DNA of 64,000 nt from Paracidovorax avenae. Lineage in GTDB: Bacteria > Pseudomonadota > Gammaproteobacteria > Burkholderiales > Burkholderiaceae_C. A program made the position numbers and the translations under genes. The stretch lies in contig NZ_CP156079.1 of the NCBI RefSeq assembly GCF_040892545.1, positions 744,001 to 808,000 of the forward strand, read 5' to 3'. The notes under the pieces were generated by a model, which saw nothing but the letters and a program-made list of their open reading frames with translations, searched no databases and was not told where the DNA came from. Position 1 is the first letter of the stretch, and each line of letters starts with the position of its first letter. Of the stretch, positions 1 to 8,679 are shown piece after piece.

Positions 1-1
1 C

Positions 2-706
2 CTGGCCTCCAGCGCGTCCGCGAACGCATCGGCCCTGGGCGTGGTCGATGCCAATGCAGGCGCCGCGCGCCGCGCGGTCGCCTTCACGGTCGCTGCGCCC
101 GGGCTGCTGGACGCCGACGGCGACGGCAACCCCTTCGATGGCCGCCAGGCCAGCGCGTCGAATGCCTCTCCCACCTTCGACGCCGCCAACCGCCCGGTCT
201 CCGGCGATTACGACGACCGGGTGCTGGCCGTGCCCTTCAACGCGTTGTTCGCGCAGATGCAGTGCGGCCAGGCGCTGTCTGCGGTCAGCCATTCCCATGT
301 CAACGCGGCGACGGCCGCCGCCTCCATGCAGCAGGCGATGGTCGATTACCAGCGCCAACTGGAGATCGCCGCGCTGCTCGCGGGTGCCGGCGTGGCCTCC
401 GCCACGGCCGGGGTGCTCAGCGCGTCGGCGGGACTGTCCTCCGCCGTGGCGGACTCGGCCAACGCGGTGGCATTCACCATCCTTACCTATGGCTCGGCCG
501 CAGGCGTGATGGCGCCGGCCGTCGCCTCCGTGGTCGCCAACACCGCCGCCGTCGTGGCCTCGGCCGCCACGCTGGCCAAGTCCGTGCTCGCCAAGCAGGA
601 GGCCGACCGCCGCGTCACCGAGGTGGCGCCCCTGGTCACCGACAGCGCCGCGCAGGCCACCGCCATCGACGCGGACGCCCGCACCGCCGACAACCTGGGT
701 TTCTGA
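2..706 (+). CDS. Prepilin-like/secretion-associated protein, 5' end outside the window
   Basis: The frame is open from base 2 to a TGA at 704-706, so the start lies upstream of the window and only the last 234 codons are seen. An Asp/Gly-rich segment (LLDADGDGNPFDG) is followed by a globular stretch with one Cys, then a long Ala/Val-rich, hydrophobic, helix-forming C-terminal part. The stop is three bases before the next gene, which carries a clear prepilin cleavage motif, so the two are probably co-transcribed and belong to a type IV pilus or type II secretion-like assembly. No catalytic motif is visible and the N-terminus that would prove a pilin signal is missing, so the function is inferred from the neighbour only. 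Confidence 0.6.
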   Translation: MASSASANASALGVVDANAGAARRAVAFTVAAPGLLDADGDGNPFDGRQASASNASPTFDAANRPVSGDYDDRVLAVPFNALFAQMQCGQALSAVSHSHVNAATAAASMQQAMVDYQRQLEIAALLAGAGVASATAGVLSASAGLSSAVADSANAVAFTILTYGSAAGVMAPAVASVVANTAAVVASAATLAKSVLAKQEADRRVTEVAPLVTDSAAQATAIDADARTADNLGF

Positions 707-709
707 CAC

Positions 710-1432
710 ATGCGCCTTCTTCCCATCCACCGCCCGGCCCCCCGCCGCCGTGCTGCCGCGCAACGCGGCTTCAGCATGCTGGAGCTGTCCATCGCGCTGG
801 TCGTCATCGGCCTGATCATCGGCGCCGTGGCCGTGGGCCGCGACCTGCAGCGCAACGCCAGCTACCAGCGCATCTCTTCCAGCTTCGTGCAGGGATGGCT
901 GATGGCCTACGACGCCTACGTCGCGGGCACCGGCATCGTGCCCGGCGATTCGGCCACGGCCCCCACCGGCCTGGTCAACGGCAACACGAACGAGCTGTGC
1001 GGCAACGACCTGCTCAACGTGTTCCTGGCCGCCGGCATCCGCCTGCCGCAGGGCCGCGCCGAAGGGCAGGCCAGCCGCTACGCCTACCTGGACTCCAACG
1101 GCAACCCGCAGGAGGTGGAGGTGTGCTTCCAGAACGTGGCCTGGGCCGAGCCCGGGACGACGGTCGGCACCTATGTCTCGCGGCCGCGCAACGTGATGGT
1201 GCTCAAGCGCATGACCCCGGCGCTCGCCTCCCTGCTGGACGCGCAGATCGACGGCAGCGCGGACGCGCGCTTCGGCCGCATGCGGGAGAACTCCCAGGCC
1301 GCCCTGGTGGCCGTGACCACCGGCGTGCCCTGGAGCGTGGACGAGCGCATGGCCTTCGGCAGCACCACGGCCACCACGCTCGACGAAAGCCAGGTGGCGG
1401 TGGTGACGGGCTGGGTGGTGATGAACCGCTGA
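710..1432 (+). CDS. Type IV prepilin / pseudopilin-like protein
   Basis: This 240-residue protein starts with a short basic leader followed by a prepilin peptidase site: Gly20 then Phe21, with Glu25 at position +5 (RGFSMLELS). A roughly 20-residue hydrophobic helix follows (LSIALVVIGLIIGAVAVG), as in type IV pilins and type II secretion pseudopilins. The C-terminal globular part has two Cys residues that could pair. It would be processed at the inner membrane and assembled into a pilus or pseudopilus. It follows the preceding gene after three bases, suggesting a two-gene unit at least. Which machine it serves cannot be told from this window, because no assembly ATPase or secretin is present. 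Confidence 0.75.
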   Translation: MRLLPIHRPAPRRRAAAQRGFSMLELSIALVVIGLIIGAVAVGRDLQRNASYQRISSSFVQGWLMAYDAYVAGTGIVPGDSATAPTGLVNGNTNELCGNDLLNVFLAAGIRLPQGRAEGQASRYAYLDSNGNPQEVEVCFQNVAWAEPGTTVGTYVSRPRNVMVLKRMTPALASLLDAQIDGSADARFGRMRENSQAALVAVTTGVPWSVDERMAFGSTTATTLDESQVAVVTGWVVMNR

Positions 1433-1439
1433 AGGCGGC

Positions 1440-3518
1440 TCAGGGGGCAGTCAAAGTCTCCACCTCCACCGCGCAGTCGTAGAACGTCGGCGCAGCCCCC
1501 AGGTCCGTCAGGGCCTGGCCGGTGACCTCGTTCACGTTCGTGCCCTGCAGGCCGAACTTGCGCCACCAGATGCCCAGGCCGTGGACCACGCCCGCTCGCG
1601 CGCGGCCGTTGAGCGCCACGCGGCAGGCGTAGCTGCCGCGGTCGTTGAACACGCGCACCGTGGCACCGTCCCCGATGCCGCGTGCGGCGGCGTCGTCGGG
1701 GTGCATCTCCAGCAACGGCTCGCCCTCGATCTGCCGCAGGCTCTTCACGTTCACGAAGGTGGAATTCAGGAAGTTGCGCGCCGGCGGCGAGATCATCGCC
1801 AGCGGGTAGCGGCCGCCGGGCTGGGCAGGCTCGTGGTTGGGCAGGTAGTCCGGCAGCGGGTCCAGCCCCTGCGCGGCCAGCCGCTCGCTGTGGAACTCGC
1901 AGCGGCCCGAGGGCGTGGGGAAGCCGCCTTCCGCGAACGGCGCATCGGGAATGGCCAGCGTGGCGAAGCCCGTGTCCAGCAGCTGCTGGAAGTCCACGTG
2001 GCCGCCATAGGCCTGCCGGCAGAGGTCCTCGTCGCTGTCGGCGAAGCAGGGCTCCGTGAAACCCATGCGCGCGGCCAGTTCGCGAAACACCTGGGTGTTG
2101 GGCCTGGACTGGCCGATCGGTGCCACGGCCGGGCGGTTCAGCAGCACGTCGGTGTGGCCATAGGCCACGTGCACGTCCCAGTGCTCCAGCTGCGTGGTGG
2201 CGGGCAGCACGTAGTCCGCGTAATCGGCCGTGTCGGTCTGGAAATGCTCCAGCACCACGGTGAACAGGTCGTCCCGCGCGAAGCCGCGCACGACCTTCGT
2301 CGAATCCGGCGCGACGGCCACGGGGTTGCTGTTGTAGACCACCAGCGCCTCGATGCGCGGGCCGAACCCGGCGGACGCATCGCGCAACAGGTCGTCGCCG
2401 ATGGTGGACATGTTCACCGTGCGCGGCATCCGGCCGCCGGGCAGCAGGTCCGGCCGGTGCAGCGCCTGCCGCTGCACCGGGAACTGGCCTGAACTCGACA
2501 GCAGCAGCCCGCCCGCCCGGTGCCGCCACGCGCCCACGAGCGCGGGCAGGCAGGCCACGGCGCGCGTGGCATTGCCGCCGCCGCGTGCGCGCTGCATGCC
2601 GTAGTTGAGGCGGATGGCCGCCGGCCGCGCGGTGCCGTAGTCGCGCGCCAGTTGCCGGATCTGTTCCACCGGCAGCCCGCACACCGCCGCCGCGCGCTCG
2701 GGCGGCCAGGCCAGCGCACGCTCGCGCAGGCCCTCCCAGCCCACCGTGTGGCGCGCGATGTAGTCATGGTCCAGCCAGTCGTTCGCGATCAGCTCGTGCA
2801 TCAGCGCGAGCGCCAGCGCGGCGTCGGTGCCGGGCAGCAGCTGCAGGTGCTCGTGGCACTTGTCGGCCGTCTCGGTCCTGCGCGGGTCGATGCACACCAG
2901 CCGGGCGCCCGCGCGCTTGGCCTGCTGCGCATAGCGCCAGAAGTGCAGGTTGCTGCCGATGGAGTTGCTGCCCCAGATGAGGATCAGCTGCGACTCGGCG
3001 AAATGCTCCACCTTCATGCCCACCTTGCCGCCCAGCGTCTGGTTCAGGCCTTCGCCGCCGGCCGCGGCGCAGATGGTGCGCCCCAGCAGCGAGGCGCCCA
3101 GGCGGTGGAAGAACCGCCGGTCCATGCTCTCGCCCTGCACCAGCCCCATCGTGCCGGCATAGCTGTAGGGCAGGATGGCCTGCGGGTCGCGCGCGGCGAT
3201 GGCGGACAGGCGCGCGGCGATATCCGCCAGTGCCTCGTCCCAGCCCACGGGCTCGAACTGCCCGCTGCCCTTGGGGCCGACGCGGCGCAGCGGCGTCAGG
3301 ATGCGGTCGGGGTGGTTCGTGCGATCGGCGTAGCGCGACACCTTGGCGCAGAGCACGCCGTCGGTGTGGCCATGGGCCGGATTGCCCTGCACCCGCACGG
3401 CCACGCCGTTCTCCACGGTGGTGACCAGGGCGCAGGTATCGGGGCAGTCGTGGGGGCAGGCGCCGCGCACCTGCAGGGGCGCGCCGGACGGCGCGGGAAT
3501 GTGCGAAATGGTTTCCAT
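1440..3518 (-). CDS. Molybdopterin-dependent oxidoreductase with N-terminal [4Fe-4S] site
   Basis: This 692-residue protein has the layout of the DMSO reductase/BisC superfamily. A Cys-rich start (ACPHDCPDTC, with a further Cys about 25 residues on) binds a [4Fe-4S] cluster. The catalytic domains for the bis-guanine-dinucleotide cofactor follow, and a C-terminal dinucleotide-binding domain ends the protein. I chose the ATG at 3518 because the Fe-S motif begins about 20 residues later; the open frame extends further upstream but that stretch looks like non-coding read-through. There is no twin-arginine signal, so it is probably cytoplasmic. The physiological substrate cannot be read from the sequence. 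It converges on the prepilin genes and diverges from a periplasmic binding-protein gene. Confidence 0.85.
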   Translation of the reverse strand: METISHIPAPSGAPLQVRGACPHDCPDTCALVTTVENGVAVRVQGNPAHGHTDGVLCAKVSRYADRTNHPDRILTPLRRVGPKGSGQFEPVGWDEALADIAARLSAIAARDPQAILPYSYAGTMGLVQGESMDRRFFHRLGASLLGRTICAAAGGEGLNQTLGGKVGMKVEHFAESQLILIWGSNSIGSNLHFWRYAQQAKRAGARLVCIDPRRTETADKCHEHLQLLPGTDAALALALMHELIANDWLDHDYIARHTVGWEGLRERALAWPPERAAAVCGLPVEQIRQLARDYGTARPAAIRLNYGMQRARGGGNATRAVACLPALVGAWRHRAGGLLLSSSGQFPVQRQALHRPDLLPGGRMPRTVNMSTIGDDLLRDASAGFGPRIEALVVYNSNPVAVAPDSTKVVRGFARDDLFTVVLEHFQTDTADYADYVLPATTQLEHWDVHVAYGHTDVLLNRPAVAPIGQSRPNTQVFRELAARMGFTEPCFADSDEDLCRQAYGGHVDFQQLLDTGFATLAIPDAPFAEGGFPTPSGRCEFHSERLAAQGLDPLPDYLPNHEPAQPGGRYPLAMISPPARNFLNSTFVNVKSLRQIEGEPLLEMHPDDAAARGIGDGATVRVFNDRGSYACRVALNGRARAGVVHGLGIWWRKFGLQGTNVNEVTGQALTDLGAAPTFYDCAVEVETLTAP

Positions 3519-3660
3519 CGTGGGCAACGTGCGGGGCGGGGCGATACACTGCGCGCGCAAGCGGACTGGGCAGGCGCTGCGCGGTCTTTCCAGGGTTTCA
3601 ACAACATCGGGGCCGGATCTGCCGCAAGCCGGCTGTCGCGCCCCGAGGGGGGATTTCACC

Positions 3661-4803
3661 ATGAAGCAGGCAGTTCTGGGGCGCAGGCGGTTTTCCATCG
3701 GCCTGGGCATGGCCGCGGTCGCCGGGTTCGGCCCGGCGCGCGCGCAGTCCGAGGGGCCCATCGTGCTCGGCCAGTCGGCGCCGTTCTCCGGGCCGTCCGC
3801 CCAGCTGGGCGTGCAGTTCCACGCGGGCGCGAAGCTGTATTTCGACGCGCTCAACGCCCAGGGCGGCATCGGCCGGAGGCCGGTGGAGCTGCGCACCCTG
3901 GACGACGGCTACGAGCCCGACCGGTGCGCGGCCAACACCCGCAAGTTCATCGAGCAGGACGTGCTGGCCCTCTTCGGCTACGTGGGCACGCCCACCAGCC
4001 TCGCGGCGCTGCCGCTGTTCAACCAGGCCAGGGTGCCCTTCTTCGGGCCCTTCACCGGGGCGGAGGCGCTGCGCCAGCCGTTCAACCGCCTGATCTTCCA
4101 CGTCCGGGCGTCCTACAACGACGAGACGGCCGTGATCGTGCGGCAGCTCACCCACCTGGGGCTGCGCAGGATCGCGGTGTTCCACCAGGACGACGCCTAC
4201 GGCAAGGCCGGGCTGGACGGCGTCACCCTGGCCCTGGCGCAGGACCAGCTCAAGCCGCACGCCACGGCGACCGTGCCCCGCAATTCGGTGGACGTGGCCC
4301 CGGCCGTCGCGAAGCTCGTGGCCGCCCGCCCGGAGTCCATCGTGATGGTCACCACCTACGCGGCGAGCGCCGCCTTCGTGCGCGCGGCGCGCAAGGCGGG
4401 CTATGGCGGCACCTTCTACAACCTCTCCTTCGTGGGCACGCAGGCCCTGGCCGACGCGCTGGGCCGGGACGGCGCCGGCGTGGTCGTCTCGCAGGTGATG
4501 CCCTCGCCCTACCAGACGACGCGGCAGATCGCCCGGGAGTTCCAGGACGCGATCAGGAAGGGCGGCGGGAAGGTGCAGGCCAACTATTCGAGCATGGAAG
4601 GCTTCGTGGCCGCCCGGGTGCTCGCCGAAGGCCTGCGCCAGGGCGGTGGCAAGCCCACGCGCGAGTCCCTCGTCGCCGGCCTGGAAGCCATCGGCACCGC
4701 GACGGTCTCGGGCTATCCGATCAGCCTCAGCAGCAGCAGCCACGCGGGCTCGCGCTTCGTCGAGATGTCGATGCTGACCGGAGACGGCCGGGTGATGGTC
4801 TGA
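3661..4803 (+). CDS. Periplasmic binding protein, branched-chain amino acid type
   Basis: This 380-residue protein belongs to the type I periplasmic binding fold (Peripla_BP_6, LivK-like). An arginine-rich N-terminus (GRRRFSIGLGMA) leads into a hydrophobic stretch with a likely cut after ARAQ, giving a possible Tat-type or Sec signal. The mature part begins with the typical phrase IVLGQSAPFSGPSAQLG. A ribosome-binding site (GAGGGGGG) sits just before the ATG at 3661. No permease or ATPase genes adjoin it, so it is an orphan receptor whose ligand is unknown. It may work with a transporter elsewhere, or feed a sensory system. Confidence 0.85.
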   Translation: MKQAVLGRRRFSIGLGMAAVAGFGPARAQSEGPIVLGQSAPFSGPSAQLGVQFHAGAKLYFDALNAQGGIGRRPVELRTLDDGYEPDRCAANTRKFIEQDVLALFGYVGTPTSLAALPLFNQARVPFFGPFTGAEALRQPFNRLIFHVRASYNDETAVIVRQLTHLGLRRIAVFHQDDAYGKAGLDGVTLALAQDQLKPHATATVPRNSVDVAPAVAKLVAARPESIVMVTTYAASAAFVRAARKAGYGGTFYNLSFVGTQALADALGRDGAGVVVSQVMPSPYQTTRQIAREFQDAIRKGGGKVQANYSSMEGFVAARVLAEGLRQGGGKPTRESLVAGLEAIGTATVSGYPISLSSSSHAGSRFVEMSMLTGDGRVMV

Positions 4804-4810
4804 GGCCTTC

Positions 4811-5974
4811 TCAGAGGCCCTCGAATTCCCGCGTCTGCGCCAGCCCGTGCATGAACGCCTCGCAGCGGGCGAGCTGCTCCAGGCTCACGTACTCGTCGGG
4901 CTGGTGGGCCTGGCGGATGCTGCCCGGGCCGCAGACCACGGTGGAGATGCCGGCGTTCTTGAAAAGGCCGGCCTCGGTGCCGAAGGCGACCAGCGTGGTG
5001 CCGGCCTCGCCCGCGAGGCGCTGCGCCAGGCGCGTGACGGGGTCCTGCGCGCTGCCCAGGAAGCTCGGGATCTCGCAGATGGTGTCGAAGGTGATGCCCG
5101 TCTGCGGCGCCACGGCCTGCATCGCGGGCTCCAGCGAGCGCGCATAGGCCACGACCTCGGCCTGCATGCGCGCCGCGTCGGCCGTGGGCAGGTCGCGGAA
5201 TTCGTAGCGGAACTCCGCGTCGCGCGGCACCACGTTGTCGGCGATGCCGCCATGGAACTGGCCCACGCTGGCGGTGGAGAAGGGCACGTCGAAGCCGTCG
5301 AAGCGCGGCTCCTCGCGCTCGAAGCCCTCGGCCATGTCGCGCACGCGGCCGACCACGCGCGCGGCCATCTCGATCGCGTTCACCGAATGCGGCGTGAGCG
5401 AGGAGTGCGCCTCCTTGCCGCGCACGCAGCAGCGGTAGCGGTACACCCCCTTGTGCGCGATGGCCGGCACCATGTCGGTGGGTTCGCCCACGATGCAGGC
5501 GAGCGGCCGCACGCCGGCATCGCGCAGGTCGGCGATGAGCTCGCGGGCGCCGAAGCAGCCCACTTCCTCGTCGTAGCTGAAGGCGTAGTGGATGGCGAAG
5601 GGCGCGTCGCTTTCCAGGAACTGGCGCGCCTGCGACAGCGCGATGGCGATGAAGGCCTTCATGTCGGCGCTGCCCCGGCCGTAGAGCCGGCCGCCTTGCA
5701 CGGTGGCCGAGAGCGGGTCCACGCTCCAGTCCTGGCCGTCCCAGGGCACGGTGTCGGTGTGGCCCGAGAGGATGATGCCCGCGGGCTTGCCCTCGCCCAG
5801 GGTGGCGAATAGATTGGCCTTGGTCTTGCTTGCGTCGTAGGTCAGCCGGCACTTCACGCCGAGGCGATCCAGTTCCGTACGGATGAAATCGATGAGCTCC
5901 AGGTTGGAGCGGTGGCTCACGGTGTTCATGCGCACCAGGGCCTGGGCGAGCGAGAGGGCGTGTTCGGACAGCAT
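4811..5974 (-). CDS. argE: Acetylornithine deacetylase
   Basis: This 387-residue M20 metallopeptidase-family enzyme would remove the acetyl group from N-acetylornithine in arginine synthesis. Metal-site motifs are in the expected order: SGHTDTVPWDGQDW, GRGSADMKAF with the bridging Asp, YDEEVGCFGA with the catalytic Glu pair, and VGEPTDM. A C-terminal His-containing segment ends the protein. The length fits ArgE (about 380-390). I chose the ATG at 5974 (MLSEHAL); the longer frame adds 24 residues with no support. It faces a second M20-family gene across a 77-base divergent gap. Related succinyl-diaminopimelate desuccinylase is less likely given the length and the VGEPTDM segment. Confidence 0.85.
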   Translation of the reverse strand: MLSEHALSLAQALVRMNTVSHRSNLELIDFIRTELDRLGVKCRLTYDASKTKANLFATLGEGKPAGIILSGHTDTVPWDGQDWSVDPLSATVQGGRLYGRGSADMKAFIAIALSQARQFLESDAPFAIHYAFSYDEEVGCFGARELIADLRDAGVRPLACIVGEPTDMVPAIAHKGVYRYRCCVRGKEAHSSLTPHSVNAIEMAARVVGRVRDMAEGFEREEPRFDGFDVPFSTASVGQFHGGIADNVVPRDAEFRYEFRDLPTADAARMQAEVVAYARSLEPAMQAVAPQTGITFDTICEIPSFLGSAQDPVTRLAQRLAGEAGTTLVAFGTEAGLFKNAGISTVVCGPGSIRQAHQPDEYVSLEQLARCEAFMHGLAQTREFEGL

Positions 5975-6051
5975 CGTGGGGTGTGGAATAACCCTGTCTG
6001 GTGCGCGTGCGGAGGCAGGGCTAGACTCTCCGGACCAAGGAAGCATCCATT

Positions 6052-7263
6052 ATGAAACTCATCGACTCCATCGTCACCGAGGCGGCCGCCATCGCCGCCG
6101 TGCGCAGGGACATCCACGCGCATCCCGAGCTGTGCTTCGAAGAAGTGCGCACGGCCGACATCGTGGCCGCCAGGCTCGCCGAGTGGGGCATCCCGGTCCA
6201 CCGCGGCCTGGGCAAGACAGGCGTGGTGGGCATCGTGCACGGCCGCGACGGCGGTGCCTCGGGCCGTGCGGTGGGCCTGCGGGCCGACATGGACGCGCTG
6301 CCCATCACCGAATTCAACACCTTCTCGCACGCCAGCACCCACCCCGGCAAGATGCACGCCTGCGGCCACGACGGCCACACGGCCATGCTGCTCGGCGCGG
6401 CCCAGCATTTCGCTAAGCACCGTGACTTCGACGGCACCGTCTATCTGATCTTCCAGCCGGCGGAAGAGGGCGGCGGCGGCGCGCGCGTGATGATCGAAGA
6501 CGGGCTCTTCACCCAGTTTCCGATGGAGGCCGTGTTCGGCATGCACAACTGGCCCGGCATGCGCGCCGGCCAGTTCGCGGTCAGCCCCGGCCCGGTCATG
6601 GCCTCGTCCAACGAGTTCAGGATCGTCATCCGCGGCAAGGGCAGCCACGCCGCCATGCCGCACATGGGCATCGACCCCGTGCCCGTGGCCTGCCAGATGG
6701 TGCAGGCCTTCCAGAACATCATCAGCCGCAACAAGAAACCGGTCGATGCCGGCGTGATCTCGGTCACCATGATCCACACCGGCGAGGCCACCAACGTGGT
6801 GCCCGACAGCTGCGAGCTGCAGGGCACGGTGCGCACCTTCACGCTGGAAGTGCTGGACATGATCGAGCAACGCATGAAGCAGGTGGCCGAGCACACCTGC
6901 GCCGCCCACGACGCCACGTGCGAGTTCGAGTTCCACCGCAACTATCCGCCCACGGTGAATTCGCCGGCCGAGGCCGCGTTCGCGCGCCGCGTGATGGAGG
7001 GCATCGTGGGCGCGGAGCACGTCTCCCCGCAGGAGCCCACCATGGGCGCGGAGGATTTCGCGTTCATGCTGCAGGCCAGGCCCGGCGCCTACTGCTTCAT
7101 CGGCAACGGCGAAGGCTCGCACCGCGAGATGGGCCATGGTGGCGGCCCCTGCACGCTGCACAACCCGAGCTACGACTTCAACGACGACCTGCTGCCGCTG
7201 GGTGCCACCTACTGGGTCGAGCTGGCGCAGCAGTGGCTGGCGGCGCCGCGTCCCGCCGCCTGA
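6052..7263 (+). CDS. M20 family amidohydrolase (hippurate hydrolase type)
   Basis: This 403-residue protein has the M20D signature: DIHAHPELCFEE near the N-terminus, GLRADMDALPI, the dinuclear metal motif MHACGHDGHTAML, and FQPAEEGGGGARVMI. Members hydrolyse N-acyl amino acids, hippurate or indole-3-acetyl amino acids, and are cytoplasmic. The exact substrate cannot be assigned. The ATG at 6052 begins the conserved amphipathic helix and no earlier start is needed. It is divergent from argE and followed by a strong terminator, so it is probably a single transcription unit. Confidence 0.88.
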   Translation: MKLIDSIVTEAAAIAAVRRDIHAHPELCFEEVRTADIVAARLAEWGIPVHRGLGKTGVVGIVHGRDGGASGRAVGLRADMDALPITEFNTFSHASTHPGKMHACGHDGHTAMLLGAAQHFAKHRDFDGTVYLIFQPAEEGGGGARVMIEDGLFTQFPMEAVFGMHNWPGMRAGQFAVSPGPVMASSNEFRIVIRGKGSHAAMPHMGIDPVPVACQMVQAFQNIISRNKKPVDAGVISVTMIHTGEATNVVPDSCELQGTVRTFTLEVLDMIEQRMKQVAEHTCAAHDATCEFEFHRNYPPTVNSPAEAAFARRVMEGIVGAEHVSPQEPTMGAEDFAFMLQARPGAYCFIGNGEGSHREMGHGGGPCTLHNPSYDFNDDLLPLGATYWVELAQQWLAAPRPAA

Positions 7264-7273
7264 CGCCGCGCGC

Positions 7274-7309
7274 GCCGCGGCCTGCATGCCGGGCCGTGGC
7301 GCTTTTTTT
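7274..7309 (+). terminator. Rho-independent terminator after the M20 amidohydrolase
   Basis: GCCGCGGCC (7274-7282) pairs with GGCCGTGGC (7292-7300) in a nine-base-pair stem with one G-U pair. Two bases later comes a run of seven T (7303-7309). It lies 10 bases after the stop codon. Confidence 0.75.
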
Positions 7310-7425
7310 CGGGCCCACCTCCCTTGCCGGCCCGGCCCCTGCTGTTGGGGCTGCTGCGGGCAGGCCCGCGCTCCGGGCTTCTGCCACCTCCCCCGTCCGA
7401 CGTATTTCCCCAGGAATCTCCCAGG

Positions 7426-8529
7426 ATGATTGCCCCCGCGCACGCGTTTTCCTCCACCTATGCGCAGGCCCGCGCGCAGTTCCTCGATGCGGCGGCCGCG
7501 GCCGGCCTCGCGGTGGAGTCGCATCCGCACCCGCTGCCGGGCCGCGAAGGCGAGGCGCTGGCGATGGACGTGGTGCGCGACGGCCCTGCCGATGCGCACC
7601 GCCTGCTCATCCTGAGCAGCGCCTGCCACGGCGTGGAAGGCCATTGCGGCAGCGGGGTGCAGGTGTTCGCGCTGCACGACGCGGCGTGGCGCGCGCGGGC
7701 CCGCGATGCGGGGCTGGCGGTGCTCTACATCCACGGGCTGAACCCGCACGGCTTCTCGCACATGCGCCGCGCCACGCACGAGAACGTGGACCTGAACCGC
7801 AATTTCCTGGATTTCAGCCGGCCCCTGCCGGTCAACGAGGCCTACCGCGATGTCGCGCCGCTGCTGCTGCCGGCCCGGTGGCCTCCGTCGCCGGAGAACG
7901 AGCGCGCCGTGGCCGCGTTCATCGCCGAGCGCGGGGAAGCGGCGTGGCAGGCCGCGATCACCAGGGGGCAGCACGAGTTTCCGCAGGGGCTGTTCTTCGG
8001 CGGCACCGCACCCACCTGGAGCAACCTCACCCTGCGGCACGTGCTGCGCGCGCACGGCGCCGCGGCGCGGCACATCGCCTGGATCGACCTGCACACGGGC
8101 CTCGGGCCGAGCGGCCATGGCGAGCGCATCTACGCAGGCCGCAACGATGCCGCCGCCATCGCGCGTGCGCGGGCCTGGTGGGGCGGGGATGGCGCGACGC
8201 CGGTCACGTCGATCTACGACGGCTCGGCGAGCTCCGCCTTCCTCACCGGGCTCATGTGGAACAGCGTGTACGAAGAGTGCCCGCAGGCCGAGATGACCGG
8301 CATCGCGCTCGAATACGGCACCGTTCCCCTCCTGGAGGTGCTGCAGGCCCTGCGCGCCGACCACTGGCTGCACCTGCATCCCGAGGCATCCGCCGGCCAG
8401 GCGGAGGCGATCCGGCAGCAGCTACTGGCCACGTTCTATGGCGACACGCCCGCGTGGAAGGCGCGCATTGTCGAGCAGGCGCGCGAGGCGCTGTGGCAGG
8501 CCGCGGACGGCCTGCAGCGATTTTCGTGA
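7426..8529 (+). CDS. DUF2817 / M14-like metallocarboxypeptidase
   Basis: This 367-residue protein carries zinc-carboxypeptidase-like signatures: SACHGVEG (a His-x-x-Glu metal pair), NPHGFSHMRRATHENVDLNR with the Asn-Asp-Leu-Asn-Arg-Asn-Phe string of the M14 fold, and WIDLHTGLG with a third His ligand. This matches the DUF2817 family, usually cytoplasmic and of unknown substrate. The start at 7426 was chosen because the conserved region begins there, although no strong ribosome-binding site is seen; the longer frame reads through the intergenic terminator. It follows two M20-type hydrolases, so a role in peptide or N-acyl amino acid breakdown is plausible but not shown. Confidence 0.8.
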   Translation: MIAPAHAFSSTYAQARAQFLDAAAAAGLAVESHPHPLPGREGEALAMDVVRDGPADAHRLLILSSACHGVEGHCGSGVQVFALHDAAWRARARDAGLAVLYIHGLNPHGFSHMRRATHENVDLNRNFLDFSRPLPVNEAYRDVAPLLLPARWPPSPENERAVAAFIAERGEAAWQAAITRGQHEFPQGLFFGGTAPTWSNLTLRHVLRAHGAAARHIAWIDLHTGLGPSGHGERIYAGRNDAAAIARARAWWGGDGATPVTSIYDGSASSAFLTGLMWNSVYEECPQAEMTGIALEYGTVPLLEVLQALRADHWLHLHPEASAGQAEAIRQQLLATFYGDTPAWKARIVEQAREALWQAADGLQRFS

Positions 8530-8679
8530 CGCGCCTGCCGCCACGGCGTGCATGCCCCCTGGTTTTTTTGCGAATTCCTGCAAACAATGTCCATACACCA
8601 ACCACATCGGCAGTGACCGGGGCGGGAGAGGGCGCTCCGGAACACCACACGGCCGTTCACCGTGACGGGAGGAGCATCC

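Noticed and set aside
2520-5147. 875-codon plus-strand frame across the oxidoreductase and binding-protein genes
   Set aside because: It spans a divergent promoter and two unrelated genes in the wrong frame and has a composition unlike real proteins.
8530-8575. Terminator after the DUF2817 gene
   Set aside because: A T7 run is present (near 8563) but the preceding hairpin is only about four base pairs and too far away.
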